Assembly (NCBI RefSeq): GCF_028476545.1
Contig: NW_026731788.1
Coordinates: 527,029-591,028, forward strand
Origin: Physella acuta
Taxonomy: Eukaryota > Mollusca > Gastropoda > Physidae
DNA: 64,000 nucleotides
Direction: 5' to 3'
The translations under genes were made by a program, and so were the position numbers. Under the pieces are notes generated by a model. The model was not told where the DNA came from. It saw only the letters and a list, made by a program, of their open reading frames with translations, and did not search any database. Shown here piece by piece: positions 12,801-21,999 of the stretch. Numbering within the stretch: position 1 is the first letter of the stretch; each line of letters starts with the position of its first letter.

Positions 12801-13996
12801 GGGGATGGGGGGGGGGGCGCTTTCTCACAGGTAGAAATAATTATGTATACAAATGGGAGAGAAGGGGTGCAAAATTGATAGTCCGCCCCTGGCGCCGGGA
12901 TAGGTCGCTACGCCTCTGTGCCAAAGAAAACGGTTATCTGAATGACTGAGTCCATGATGGTCCAGATGTTGGATGCCAAAGAAAAGGGTTACCTGAATGA
13001 CAGAGTCCATCACAGTCAAAGCAAACGGTTACCTGAATGACAGAGTCCATCATGGTCAAAGAAAACGGTTACCTGAATGACGGAGTCCATCATGGTCCAG
13101 ATGTTGGATGTCAGCTCCACTCTGTCGTACTGGTCAAGCCGGACAAACGTTGACGTACAGTTGCCGGACAGTCGCATGATGGCTGGAACCAATTGGGGGA
13201 GATTGTGGTGGGGAACTTGTGTTTAGTTCGCACATTTGCACAATATCCTACTGTCTCTGTGCTACTGTACCCTTGTATATACTGCACTACTGTATTACTG
13301 TACTAACATGCTACTGTGCTACTATGCAACTGTATTACTGCACTCATTTGCTACTGTATTACTGTGCTACTATACTACAGTACTACTGTACCACGATACT
13401 ACAGTGCTACTGTGCTATATGTACTGTTAAGTAACCAGCAGTTGTGATACATTTATATTACTTTACCCGAGTACTAACTTACTGAGGTAATGATGGACGG
13501 TGTGTACTGACAGGTGGAGTAATTAGATTATTAATTAAAGTAAATTACATCATCGTCCCTAACACCAACAGGACTGATTAAATACAGAATGCATTTGCCA
13601 TACTTGAACCAGGTACCCAATTACGCTGAGCCGACTCAGAGACGTCCGACGGACTCAAACCCGGAAACTGAAGGTGAAATATTTTGGTTAGTACTGGCTT
13701 GTGGGCTCTACCACTCGACCACGAGTGTAGGCTGAATAGCCTAGCCATATATTCTGCAGGTTTGAGGGTGCTCATGGGATTACAGTTTTAGACTTATTTG
13801 TGCAACGTTCTTAGCTTGCAAAAGCGTTTTTAACCAGTAACTTATTTCACATGTATCTTCTGTAATTCATATATCTCAGCTATAATTCACATCACTCACC
13901 TGTATTTAGCCTCTCGGAGTCGAAAGGACTCAATGTCGCGTTAGTCAAATTTGACAACAGAAAAATCTGCAAGCCTAAAGATGACAGCGTTGTCAT
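800..13996 (-). CDS. Gene 1: complete nine-exon gene for an unrecognised type I membrane glycoprotein, 406 aa
   Basis: Nine exons (13900-13996, 13073-13182, 11944-12084, 10221-10380, 6782-6892, 5299-5480, 3179-3329, 2102-2308, 800-861) total 1221 bp. They join with agreeing phases (1,0,0,1,1,0,1,1), all with GT-AG borders, into 406 codons plus TAG. The start has the context gccgccATG. Residues 1-20 (MTTLSSLGLQIFLL...) form a short, rather weak signal peptide. The ectodomain has cysteines at about 41, 74, 88, 129, 178, 237, 249, 271 and 285, and N-glycosylation sequons NCT, NST, NVS and NDS at about 40, 71, 160 and 272. A hydrophobic helix (GLTFFIAAINSLAGIGAAVL) lies near 337-360, followed by RNPR and a 46-residue tail ending SKSY. 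The Cys spacing and a GICVHANDLFF-like strand in residues 70-130 faintly recall CUB modules; this is a guess. I do not recognise the family, and the function is unknown. It lies downstream of ELK on the same strand. Confidence 0.85.
866..1170. repeat. 34-bp array abutting the exon 9 acceptor
   Basis: About nine copies of aggaaaataggcaataaatg plus a ttgacaattgttgt segment. On the minus strand the units resemble the exon 9 acceptor and first exon bases (cctgcag|gtaattg against cctacaacaattg), so it looks like a drifted, amplified junction. Bases 1171-1280 are unique intron. Confidence 0.9.
1281..2101. repeat. 34-bp array built on the exon 8 donor
   Basis: About 24 copies of a unit containing catattgaagggtcacatag and tggttccctaccgt. 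On the minus strand each unit reads TATGAAG|GTAGGGAACC, repeating the last seven bases of exon 8 and its donor. Copies differ by only a few positions, so the expansion is recent or homogenised. Confidence 0.95.
2102..2308 (-). CDS. Gene 1 exon 8: membrane helix
   Basis: Acceptor cccccacag|AC and donor TATGAAG|GTAGGA. It encodes YWEVVSQENYELRG, the transmembrane helix (GLTFFIAAINSLAGIGAAVL), the RNPRSFWKDW stop-transfer region and the start of the tail (HCVPVHYE). Phase 1 at both ends. Both borders lie in arrays. Confidence 0.85.
2309..2785. repeat. About 60-bp array built on the exon 8 acceptor
   Basis: About eight copies containing agtctgtgggggaagggga and ggtttaacttaaatcttaat. The minus strand of each carries a polypyrimidine tract, an AG acceptor and the first exon bases (cccccacag|ACT). 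Runs of C vary in length between copies. Confidence 0.9.
2934..3187. repeat. 28-30-bp G-rich array built on the exon 7 donor
   Basis: About nine copies of catggatgccggggggaggg plus gtcaactca. The minus strand of each reads GGCATCCAT|GTGAGTTGACC, the last nine bases of exon 7 with an intact GTGAGT donor. Bases 2786-2933 are AT-rich unique intron with repeated gttagttaatt. Confidence 0.92.
3179..3329 (-). CDS. Gene 1 exon 7
   Basis: Acceptor ctatgacag|GTG and donor CATCCAT|GTGAGT. It encodes VLGCNDSHSALKTG through VKVKRHP, phase 0 in and phase 1 out, with an NDS sequon. The donor plus nine exon bases is multiplied in 2934-3187; another array begins about 12 bp upstream of the acceptor. Confidence 0.85.
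3340..3500. repeat. 30-bp array just upstream of the exon 7 acceptor
   Basis: About five copies of ggggcctcgacattagggca plus tgggataa, starting about 12 bp from the acceptor AG. The splice site itself is not included. A related gggataa word continues sporadically to about 4100. Confidence 0.85.
3555..3943 (+). mobile_element. Complete hAT-type MITE with 8-bp target duplication
   Basis: It starts cagtggtgtagcgagg and ends cctcgctacgccactg, imperfect terminal inverted repeats of the CAGTGGCGTAGC kind. It is flanked on both sides by AGTATGGG (3547-3554 and 3944-3951), an exact 8-bp duplication typical of hAT transposons. Inverted sub-terminal gtgcgg/gggtgacacc blocks follow. At 389 bp it has no transposase and is non-autonomous. 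It sits in intron 6 of gene 1. Confidence 0.88.
3700..3762 (+). mobile_element. Small MITE-like block nested in the hAT MITE
   Basis: It begins cagtgtccgccc and ends ggaagaaacactg. The same block occurs on its own at 56287-56393 and reversed near 63251-63362. It is therefore either a separate small element inserted here or a mobile sub-module of the same family. The CAGTGT/ACACTG ends are compatible with a short terminal inverted repeat; no clear target duplication is seen. Confidence 0.55.
4131..4425. repeat. 17-19-bp array containing E-boxes
   Basis: About 16 copies of ggtcatgtgatgtttag. Four neighbouring copies have mutated to ggtcacgtgatg, creating palindromic CACGTG E-boxes. It lies in intron 6 of gene 1. 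Confidence 0.9.
4445..4875. repeat. 26-bp array
   Basis: About 17 copies of ttgttgtaatcattgggg plus aattaatc. No splice-site content is evident. Bases 4876-5298 are unique AT-rich intron with no visible feature. Confidence 0.92.
5299..5480 (-). CDS. Gene 1 exon 6
   Basis: Acceptor attttttaag|AT (somewhat weak) and donor GTAGAT|GTAAGG. It encodes VYYEYNQKTFVLHLQ through FWPAVD, phase 1 in and phase 0 out. It is the only internal exon with no tandem array at either border. Confidence 0.85.
5481..6159. other. Intron 5 of gene 1, mostly unique sequence
   Basis: AT-rich with no array. Near 6005-6125 a stretch (cttgacccacttgccaagat, then agaaatcggtcggttaaaat) ends in acaacagacag. It looks like the 3' end of a dispersed interspersed repeat, but the family is not recognised. 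Confidence 0.35.
6160..6781. repeat. 40-bp array built on the exon 5 donor
   Basis: About 15 copies of aaaaaataaaccctgtttac plus cttacagttcagtggtagat. On the minus strand each reads ATCTACCACTGAACT|GTAAGG, the last 15 exon bases with an intact donor. A few copies read cgttac instead of ccttac, which alters the donor. Confidence 0.95.
6782..6892 (-). CDS. Gene 1 exon 5
   Basis: Acceptor attcacag|ACCACC and donor CTGAACT|GTAAGG, phase 1 at both ends. It encodes HLDTYTQCDLAQLIKSGK through DHLPLN. A second possible donor 4 bp further (TGTAAG|GTAAAC) would break the frame into exon 6, so the first is chosen. Both borders lie in arrays. Confidence 0.85.
6893..7215. repeat. About 63-bp array built on the exon 5 acceptor
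   Basis: About five copies containing ggtcacattgggtgtatgtg and ctatgtggtctgtgaatata separated by G runs. On the minus strand each carries tattcacag|ACCACATAGACAC and about 30 exon bases, including the TQCDL codons. A copy could in principle be spliced as a partial duplicate exon. Confidence 0.9.
7216..8180. other. Intron 4 of gene 1, unique part with a pyrimidine tract
   Basis: No exon is visible. A C-rich tract with ttctcttctc lies at about 7840-7925. A short aacgctaaccccaacccta run at 7400-7430 is too degenerate and short to be telomeric. Confidence 0.4.
8181..8585. repeat. Degenerate 15-bp GT-rich repeat
   Basis: Irregular copies of ttgtgtgggttagag. A short + strand Leu/Cys-rich frame through it is a repeat artefact. 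Confidence 0.8.
8735..10220. repeat. 25-bp array built on the exon 4 donor
   Basis: About 58 copies of cttacagttggtgatgatgt plus gctga. On the minus strand each reads CATCATCACCAACT|GTAAGTC, the last 14 exon bases and a near-consensus GTAAGT donor. A ttttatttaca variant recurs at irregular intervals, suggesting higher-order duplication. This is the largest splice-site array here. Confidence 0.96.
10221..10380 (-). CDS. Gene 1 exon 4
   Basis: Acceptor ccatccccag|CAATTC and donor ACCAACT|GTAAGT. It encodes QFNYHHSKFRHWC through EHIITN, ending in phase 1. Both borders are amplified: the acceptor plus the first 16 exon bases upstream (10381-11870), and the donor plus the last 14 exon bases downstream (8735-10220). 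The exon-proximal sites are assumed to be the ones used. About 40 acceptor-like and 58 donor-like copies compete in sequence. Confidence 0.85.
10381..11870. repeat. 29-bp array built on the exon 4 acceptor
   Basis: About 40 good copies of gaattgctggggatggtagg plus atggtagtt, decaying after about 11520. On the minus strand each reads ccatccccag|CAATTCAACTACC, an acceptor plus up to 16 exon bases. A 429-codon open frame crosses the array only because the unit lacks stops. Confidence 0.95.
11944..12084 (-). CDS. Gene 1 exon 3
   Basis: Acceptor ccacccacag|GCC and donor GACAAG|GTGAGA give exactly 47 codons (ANSTCTAHF through SKVGPDK), phase 0 at both ends. It holds two cysteines and an NST sequon. 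It has the strongest resemblance to a beta-sandwich domain such as CUB (GICVHANDLFFKR, then IQIKIF). Its donor is one of the few junctions not carried in an array. Confidence 0.9.
12085..12250. repeat. 19-bp GGTG-rich array upstream of the exon 3 acceptor
   Basis: About eight copies of gggtgtggggcggtgggag. On the minus strand it is a long C-rich tract leading straight into ccacccacag|GCC, so the array forms the polypyrimidine region of the acceptor. Confidence 0.9.
12251..12538. other. Intron 2 of gene 1, unique part
   Basis: AT-rich sequence between an array and a MITE; nothing recognisable. Confidence 0.4.
12539..12918 (+). mobile_element. hAT-like MITE, related family
   Basis: The 5' end (tatgcatagctagggg) and 3' end (gtcgctacgcctctg) resemble the ends of the 3555-3943 element. 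The interior has cgggcaccgacc and ggcgccgggatagg blocks shared with 15046-15312. Flanks tgtcaaag and tgccaaag (7 of 8 matching) may be its target duplication. If so, it inserted into the exon 2 donor array. Confidence 0.6.
12919..13072. repeat. Donor array of gene 1 exon 2
   Basis: Three intron copies, besides the genuine exon end, of cggttacctgaatgacagag plus tccatcatggtc and aaagaaaa. On the minus strand each repeats about 20 exon bases (GACTCTGTCATTCAG) with GTAACC. One copy reads GATAACC, which weakens the donor. Confidence 0.88.
13073..13182 (-). CDS. Gene 1 exon 2
   Basis: Acceptor ggttccag|CC and donor ATTCAG|GTAACC. It encodes IMRLSGNCTSTF through MMDSVIQ, with one N-glycosylation sequon (NCT). 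It ends in phase 0. The donor region is repeated downstream in the intron (12919-13100), so several copies of the last exon bases plus GTAACC exist. Confidence 0.85.
13183..13600. repeat. Intron 1: irregular tactgt/ctactg repeats
   Basis: From about 13255 to 13430 short words such as tactgtgctactgtattac recur without a fixed period, probably a decayed array. The rest of the stretch is unique intron. Confidence 0.65.
13601..13745 (-). mobile_element. tRNA-derived SINE fragment
   Basis: On the minus strand an A box-like tggtcgagtggtagagccc (about 13701-13722) precedes a B box-like gggtttgagtcc (about 13651-13663), at about tRNA spacing. The body continues to about 13605. It lies in intron 1 of gene 1. 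Confidence 0.6.
13900..13996 (-). CDS. Gene 1 exon 1: start codon and signal peptide
   Basis: The ATG at 13996-13994 follows gccgcc, a full Kozak match. It encodes MTTLSSLGLQIFLLSN and on to ERLNT, then ends in phase 1 at ACAG|GTGAGT. Joining to CC of exon 2 makes an Ala codon. The transcription start lies a little upstream, near 14.0-14.15 kb, in AT-rich sequence with no TATA box I can defend. The + strand also reads ATGGCGGCGG here, but that frame stops after 14 residues. Confidence 0.75.
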
Positions 13997-14769
13997 GGCG
14001 GCGGTCTGTTGGGGCGGTCTTATGGTGCTGCCAATGTAAAGGAAACACTTCAAACACGTTTGTATGAAGGCTAGTAAAAATGGGAACTTTCATTTCATGA
14101 GAAAAAGTTTTTAAACTATAAAATAAAAACAAAAATAAAACAAAGTACACTTATAGATTTTAAAATGTCTTTATGTCAGTTTCATGATACGGCTAAAATT
14201 GTATTAACTACTAAACTGACTATTTTGGAAAAGTTTTGAACCACAGATTCTAGTTATAGAAAAATTTTGGACAACTAATCACTGAATCATTTTTATATAG
14301 AAAACTCTAAAAAGCCGAAACCAGTTTAAGTAGATCTAGATTTTAACAATTCTCAAAAACAAATTTTTTGCGTTACTAACAATAAGCTAGAAGCTGAACG
14401 AGGTGGGTTTGTGGGAATATGGGCATGCCTTAGCCGTAGTCTTCAAAATTGAGCAGAAGGTTTCAGATAAATAAGTTCAATTTTATTCAACTTGAACATT
14501 TATAAAAACTTTAAATTTTTGACGCATCATACCAATCACAATATCGGAACTATAAACACCAGATCCAGCGAATCGAAGCATGTACTAATGTTACAACAAT
14601 TAGTCTAGTTATGTATTACCTTAATTACGATGACCTTGAAACATACCACACGTTGAGCGCGGGACTAAACCTCCGAGGGTGTGACGCTCACGAGTCGTCT
14701 GCTCTCCGCTCCAAGATCAATTTCCTGTCGGTCACGTGGCGGGCTCAACCAATGACGTCGTTAGAACAT

Positions 14770-14772
<3 letters not shown>

Positions 14773-14836
<64 letters not shown>
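14773..14836. repeat. (TG)n microsatellite
   Basis: About 32 uninterrupted tg dinucleotides upstream of gene 1, followed by a degenerate gt-rich tail to about 14855. Confidence 0.97.
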
Positions 14837-14839
<3 letters not shown>

Positions 14840-15045
14840 TAGTGTGTGTGTGTCTGGGGGAGGGGCGCTAGTGGACGCTTTGTGTTTGTCTAGAATTTGT
14901 AAGAATCTTTTCGAGCAGAATTCCTATGATTAATCTACCAAGATACTAACAACAGAAACAGATTTCACAAAATGTTAAATATCTTACATAAAGTAGTGCG
15001 AAGAAAACCTGGTAAAGAGGATCAATAAACAGATGGGGGGGGGGG

Positions 15046-15312
15046 CAGTAGCGTATCGAGGGGGGGGGGGGGGCTGGGGGGGACATATGTCCCCGGGCGC
15101 CGACCTTAGGGGGCGCCAAAATGGGTTGGAAAAATAAATTGAAAGGTTGAGGGGGTTCAAATCGAAAGTTTGAGGGGGGGGGGGGTGCTAATCGAAATCT
15201 CGACGGGGGATTGCAAATCGAAAGTTTGAGGGGGGGTGCATATCGAAATCTCGAGGGGGGTGCAAATCGAAAAGTTTGTCCCCGGGCGCCGGGAAGGATC
15301 GCTACGCCTCTG
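15046..15312 (+). mobile_element. hAT-like MITE, G-rich copy
   Basis: It begins cagtagcgtatcgagg and ends cgctacgcctctg. The interior has several aaatcgaaagtttgaggggg blocks, shared with 3555-3943, and gggcgcc blocks, shared with 12539-12918. Flanks are runs of G, so a target duplication cannot be judged. Confidence 0.7.
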
Positions 15313-16765
15313 GGGGGGGGGGGTAGATGGTAAGGGAGGGGGAAGGCTTTTTTTTTAATCGACAAAACTAGCATGACGTCATTTAAGGATGAAAATTTTT
15401 ATCTTTATAAAGGTTTTTAAATTATTTAAATTTACAAAGGTTATTTTTTTTTATTTAAAAAATAACATGGTATCGTAGTATTTTGTCATGCATCATTGTT
15501 TGGCGGTCAATGTGTCCACCCCCCCCCCCCTCCCCACCCCTATCACCATACACACACCACCTCTCACGCTCCACCTCTGCCCAATTTAATATGACGATTC
15601 TTCAGGTTAATGTAATGAAACTGATCAAAACCGTGATCCATTCAATAAAAAACAGTTTGTAATTTTAGTTGGGTTTCACCTATACGACCCCCGGGAACCT
15701 AGCGTCTGTACGACCCCCGGGAACCTAGCGTCTGTACGACCCCCTAGTGCCACTACGGTCTTGTGTCTGTAGCAAGCAGAAATGAGCTTATACATATTGA
15801 TGAGATATTGATCCCCAATGATTGATCTCTGAATGCCATATTTTTTCCCATCTCCATTTAGCATCGCAAGATTCGGGGGACTAAACATCGGCACACCCCC
15901 CCCCCCCCCACCCAGACAGATGGTCGCCATCCTGGCACCAGACGACGCGGGTTGTCCCAGACAAGTTTAGACCGTTGGTTCAAGCGGTTTTTATTCAGAT
16001 TCTATTTACTCTCTGACGCGGTCTTGCGTGCATATGTACTAGATTCTAATACGAGAGGGGAGGTGAAGGGGTAAATATAAAAAAAAAACTCTCCAGTCAA
16101 TGTTGTGTTTTGTTACGAGCTTTCTTTGAGTTTGCTTCTTTATAAGCTTAACAATAACAAATTGTAAAAACAACAAGTCCACAGCTATTAGTTACATGAG
16201 TCTCTGTGAACAAATAAATTTAAAAAAAAAAAGAAAACCCAAATGAGATTGTAATGGTTGTCAATATAAAATGAGTCAGCTTTTGATACTCTTAATTTAA
16301 TGTGGATACACAATTTTTAAATCTAAATACGAGGAATAGAATCTGCATCTTGATCTATATTCTTTGGAGTTTCTGACTTCTAATAAAATAAAACACCTAG
16401 CATTGTTGTTTGCTAGCAGTGATACTTTTATGATAGCGAATAATAAGATTATTTGTTTTTTGACACAAGGGAAGCAATCGCATTGCGAACAAATGTAAAA
16501 TTAACTCGGTTATCTCTCTTAGACTTCAAGATCACCGTTGAGTCCATGAGTTAAATTATATGTCGAAATTGGACAATTTATGTATTTATGAGTCGAATTA
16601 ATTATACAATTAATTAAATTATAAGTTAACTGTGCACGTACATGTATACTTGTCTATGTAGGTTAGAGGGATTTTTCATTTTTTTTGAGTATTTTTTTCT
16701 CTCTAATTTACATATATACAATTTAAAAAATGACTAAAATAAAGCAAAGGTATTGGTAGAATCTC
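15313..16765. other. Spacer between ELK and gene 1
   Basis: AT-rich unique sequence. A 27-bp direct repeat (acgacccccgggaacctagc...) occurs two to three times at 15685-15745. A minus-strand 84-codon frame at 15930 with gccaggATGGCG crosses a poly-G run and resembles nothing I know. Otherwise nothing is visible. Confidence 0.35.
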
Positions 16766-16771
16766 TTTATT
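16766..16771 (-). terminator. Candidate ELK poly(A) signal
   Basis: The minus strand reads gataAATAAAgag, a perfect hexamer in AT-rich 3'-UTR-like sequence about 7 kb past the ELK stop codon and before gene 1. Other hexamers exist closer to the stop, so this is only one option. Confidence 0.25.
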
Positions 16772-17884
16772 TATCACAATTATCATAAGGAGAAAAAAAA
16801 AGACATTTTTATTTCCTACAACAAATGTAAGGGAGGCAACCAAGTTAATAAAACAAACTAAACCGAGTTACCGTTCGTAACCCCTTTGAAAGAGAGTTCC
16901 TCACAGTACTTCAGCTCTCAACATCTGCTACACCTTCATCTTGTTAGTCTATTTACATTTCTTCAAACGATTAGTCTTGTGTTTAATCCAACTCAAAATA
17001 ACAATAATATTTTATAAAACTCCAAGTCATTCTTGAGTCAAATGAAACAGTTCTGGTTTTATTTTTCAAATTAGTATTTAAAAAAAAAATATAAACATAT
17101 AAATGATCACATCATTTTACCAGGAAAAAAAAAAAATATTTTTTCAAGTTGTCTGCGGTTAAGCAAGCAGTAAAATTAAATAAAATCAATATCAAACTAA
17201 ATATTTCTAAAAACAAATTGATATCACTTGTTATTGTAACACTAATGATGGGGGTTTGACATTATCAAATCAGGTGGCAGGTTTTAAAAGATGAATAACA
17301 TGTTGAATTTAACACTGTAGGATTCTAGGCATAAATCTACACCTTCTTTCATAGACAGAATAGGTTTAAGAGAACTGGATGGGCAGATTGTTGTATTAGT
17401 TTAAAGACAGGTATTTCAAATTGGAAAAAGTCCTTCAATAACATGCTTTAAATGAATATAATTTGAATTTTTATAGTTACTTTTAAGGAGAAACTAAAGT
17501 TACTATAAAAAAGAGTGTTAAAATTGTAACTCTCTGTCAAGACACAATGGTAAAATAGACATTTAACAAACTTTTCTCCAATATTTAACATTTCAAATAG
17601 TCTTCATTTTTAGACTAACAATGACATATTGTGGTTGAAAAATATTCACGTAACTTCTCGTAGCAAATATACTATTAATTATGTGGTGGAAAAATATGTT
17701 AATAATTTATGGTTCAAATCGATATGTCATTGATTCTGTTGTGTCCCAAGCGAGTTTTTTTTAGTCATTTTTGGACATTTTCTTGCTTTATATTTGTATT
17801 CTAATTTGCTTTTACAATAAATTGATACTTTAAAAAAAAAATCTTCAATATGTTAGAAATGTCTGAATATCATTCTTCTTATGA

Positions 17885-18065
17885 TATTACGTATATCAAA
17901 ACTCTTTTCCTAATCTGTATATCAAGTCTTATCCTAATCTGTATATCAAAAGTCTTATCCTAATCTGTATATCAAAAGTCTTATCCTAATCTGTATATCA
18001 AAAGTCTTATCCTAATCTGTATATCAAAAGTCTTATCCTAATCGGTATATCAAAAGTCTTATCCT
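17885..18065. repeat. 24-bp array
   Basis: About seven copies of tatcaaaagtcttatcctaa plus tctg. Confidence 0.92.
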
Positions 18066-18904
18066 AGTAGTTTGTGCTAGTACAAACTCATTATACTTAC
18101 TGGGAGATAACAAATCAACTACAAGAAGAAACATTACGTCCCCTTACAGGGTGTGTCATTACAAGAAGAGCCCCACTGCCCCCACACATGTGAGGGTCAG
18201 GGGTCGGCCCATCACATCTGTGAGGGTCAAGGTCAACCCGCCACATTTGTGAGGGTGAAGGGTCGCCCCACTACTGAGTTTGTTAATAAGTGGGAATAAG
18301 GATGGAAATAAAACAAAGTTTAAAGGATTCTGATAAATATCTTACAAACTGTAAAAACCTCAAACAGAGGATAGCATGAAAAAAAACTATATGGCATACG
18401 TCGTTATGTGCCTGAATGGTATGTCAAGCATGGTGGGATACGTCTTTCTTGAAACTTATCGATCGACTACGTACTTGACTAAATCTCTGACTACATCAGT
18501 AGTCAAGTATTCTAATTACCTATGTAATCAAGAACTTATACAAACTGCAAATCCAATCAGGGTTTAGTAATTTTAAAAGCTTAATGAAGCCATAGTTAAT
18601 GACTGTCCCCCATGTTAAATAACCAAACCAGGCAGTAACAATACGTCAAAAAAAAAACATTAACATTCTCAAAAAAATATTTCTGCAACAGAATGTAACA
18701 TTGAAAGTACTTGAAAGCATGTGAACAAAACAGACAAAATCATTGGTTAGGAAAATTAGTTACAAAATTAATTATATCGGTGGTGAGCAAGGTGGAACAG
18801 ACTAACCTCATCACACATCACTCACTGTGACCTCAGCAATATACATCTCTAGCATTCACATTATAAACATCACAAAATTTCTCACTTCCCAATATTAGGA
18901 AATC

Positions 18905-19039
<135 letters not shown>

Positions 19040-20689
19040 GCACACATTTTCATTTTTTATACAAGTACAAAAGTAAAACAGTTATGCATTTTATGGCTAA
19101 TAAAGTAAATAGACTAAGTTATAAATAGTAGACTTGTTTGCTAAACCACTAGCAACAATTACTAATAATCACTCTCTGAATAGGTATTTCTATGGCAAAA
19201 GAGATTAAAATAGTTACACAAATTTTCTTATAAAAGATTTTTATACAAATCATAAATCTAATGTTAGAAAAAACTAAGTTTCAACATAAAAAAAAAAAAT
19301 AAAAAAAAAAAACAACAACATGGCAGCAACAAATACATGATTGAGGACATGAATACATGTTTCATGGTTAATTAAAAACTGTGATCACTGTAACAATATA
19401 ACAAGAAACAAATCAACCTTAAGTGTTGATGGGAAAAAGATTTAGAGGCCCCTGGCTTTAAGACACAAAGCTCTTTTACAACCAGTTAAATAACAGAGGT
19501 GTTCACTGAATGGTGTGTGGCATATTCATACAGGTGGTAATGGTGTCTGACACCTTGGCAGAGGTGCTGATGTACTTTTTCTATGGTGTTCCACAGCGGA
19601 GTGACCTTATACAGGTGTTGTTGAACAAGTTAAAAGTGGTGTTTTGTACATTTTGTAATAACTAAACACTAAACATGATGTTATGGCCATACACCAATGG
19701 TATCATCCTGTACTAAATCAACAAAATAACATGTAAATGTGTGATATACAAAAAAGCCACACGTCTTTACAGTGTATCTAATCCCTAAACATGAGTTCAG
19801 ATTTCTGTATCTAAAATAAAAATCAACCCACTTGTCATAGAAATATCACTAGTTCAGGTTTTTTCTACTTTTACTATGTGATTATATAACCATAGATTAT
19901 CATTGTGTTTACAGTTAACTAGGATTTTTTTTGCACCATTTTTGTTCCAAAATGGGATTTGATTATTGTTAAATTAACAAACATAACAATCATATATTTT
20001 TTATAAGTGTCGTTAAACAAAACATTCTAGTTGGTTTAACAGTAGGACATTCTGGTTGGTTTAACAGTAGAACAGCATGGTCATGTGACCAAACCAGTGC
20101 TATATACACCCATACAAGTATAACAATGATATATAAGGCGATCGTTGGGGGTGTGTTCATTTTTTAACAAAGGCACATCAAGCAACAGTGATGTCAACAC
20201 GCATCCGTCACACACAGGGGGTGGGGTGGGGGGTGTCACACCAAATGGTGGTGTATGTTACACACCATGAGGGTGAAGGTCATGTTATAAGGGGTGAAGG
20301 TCACACCATAAGGGTGAGGGTAAAAAATTGAAGTTAGAGTCACTGCGATAATTAATTAGAGGGAGAGATTCTCTTGTATAGGGGGATACTTGGAAGGGGT
20401 GCTTTACATGTGTACTATGTGGCGAATACAACCATCAGGAGACTCAACATGGGGGGGGGGGGTACATTTGCCTAAAACTTTAAGGGCTTGGGCTTGGTTT
20501 TACAGGGGGGGGGGGCGGATGTTACAAAAAAATTTTAAAAGGATAAATATGTTGTTTTGTTAAGTAGAAAGTGAGGGGAGGGGGTGGGGGTGGAACAGAT
20601 TCTTGCAGACGATCAGATTATTCAACATGAGCAAGAGCTGGCAGTTTGGTGGTGAGCATGTTCGTTGGTGAGTATGGCGGCTGGGTGGT

Positions 20690-21060
20690 GACACAGGGAA
20701 CTAATGGTGTGTGGTGGTGACACAGTGAACTAATGGTGTGTGGTGGTGACACAGGAAACTAATGGTGTGTGGTGGTAACACATGGAAGTAATGGTGTGTG
20801 GTGGTGACACATGGAACTAATGGTGTGTGGTGGTAACACATGGAACTAATGGTGTGTGGTGGTGACACATGGAACTAATGGTGTGTGGTGGTGACACATG
20901 GAACTAATGGTGTGTGGTGGTGACACATGGAACTAATGGTGTGTGGTGGTGACACACGGAACTAATGTTGTGTGGTGGTGACACATGGAACTAATTGTGA
21001 ATGAAGTGACACATGGAACTAATGGTGTCTAGTGGTGACACAGGGAACTAATGCCGTGTG
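20690..21060. repeat. 29-bp array
   Basis: About 12 copies of ggtggtgacacatggaacta plus atggtgtgt. Confidence 0.93.
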
Positions 21061-21999
21061 GTAATCGAGTGGTGAAACAGGGAATATCAACAGCGGACGA
21101 TAAAACAATACGCTTATTTAGAAATTCCTCAAGTCTGAACTGCCAGACAGGAAACAGCCAGTACAACTCTCGCCAACAAACAGATTCCCCACTGCCCTCT
21201 ACTCTAATAAATGACCGCCCCATCCCTAGCAGAACCTCTACTCCATATGTCGTCCTGCACCGCGTTGATCAGTCAATGAACAAAGCGCAGGTGCACTCCA
21301 TACGTCCATGTCACATGACGACAACAAACCACATTTGGGCTAATCTTCGGGACAGTGAAAAACTACAGCCGGATCGGAATTTTCCATTATTGTTTGGAAC
21401 GTCCCGTACACTTGCGCACCGGTGCAGCACGGTGCGCATGTCAGGGGGGCAAGACTGTGCCGACAGGGGGTGTCACGAGGGGATAAATCTCAAGAGTTAG
21501 GTCCCCGTGGATGTCGTAAATTCATTAAGGACTTCACGGTCAGAGGGCGGGTTGAAAGACAACACTAATTACAACACTAAGCCCTAGGTAAATCTGATGA
21601 AGATTTTCTTTTTATTACAGTGACAAAAACGGCACTGTTCTTCAGTCCGTATGGATAGGTGGCTTGTCGCTAGCTTGTGTAGAACTATTGCAGGAGGAGA
21701 TTGGAAAATCTAAATAGAACTACGGAGCAATCGAGAGATCAGTGCGACTGCGAGCAGCACTATGGAGCTACAATGTTAGTATGAGTAGAACTACTAAGCT
21801 CCAATGGTTCAATATAACTATGAGCAAAACTACGCAGCTAACGGGAGTTCAATACGAGTATATGCAGAACTATGGAGCTAAGATTATAGATCAACAGCTA
21901 GACAGAGTTTTGTTAGAGTGTTGAAAGAAACACACAGTTGTAAAATATTATTAGCACCCCTCCAATAGAAAAATGTTTGGAACACCTATAACGATAGGA

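Noticed and set aside
21051-21500. 149-codon + strand frame
   Set aside because: Unlike the tandem-repeat frames it is not repetitive, but its composition, the lack of splice or domain evidence and its position in the ELK 3' region argue against a gene.
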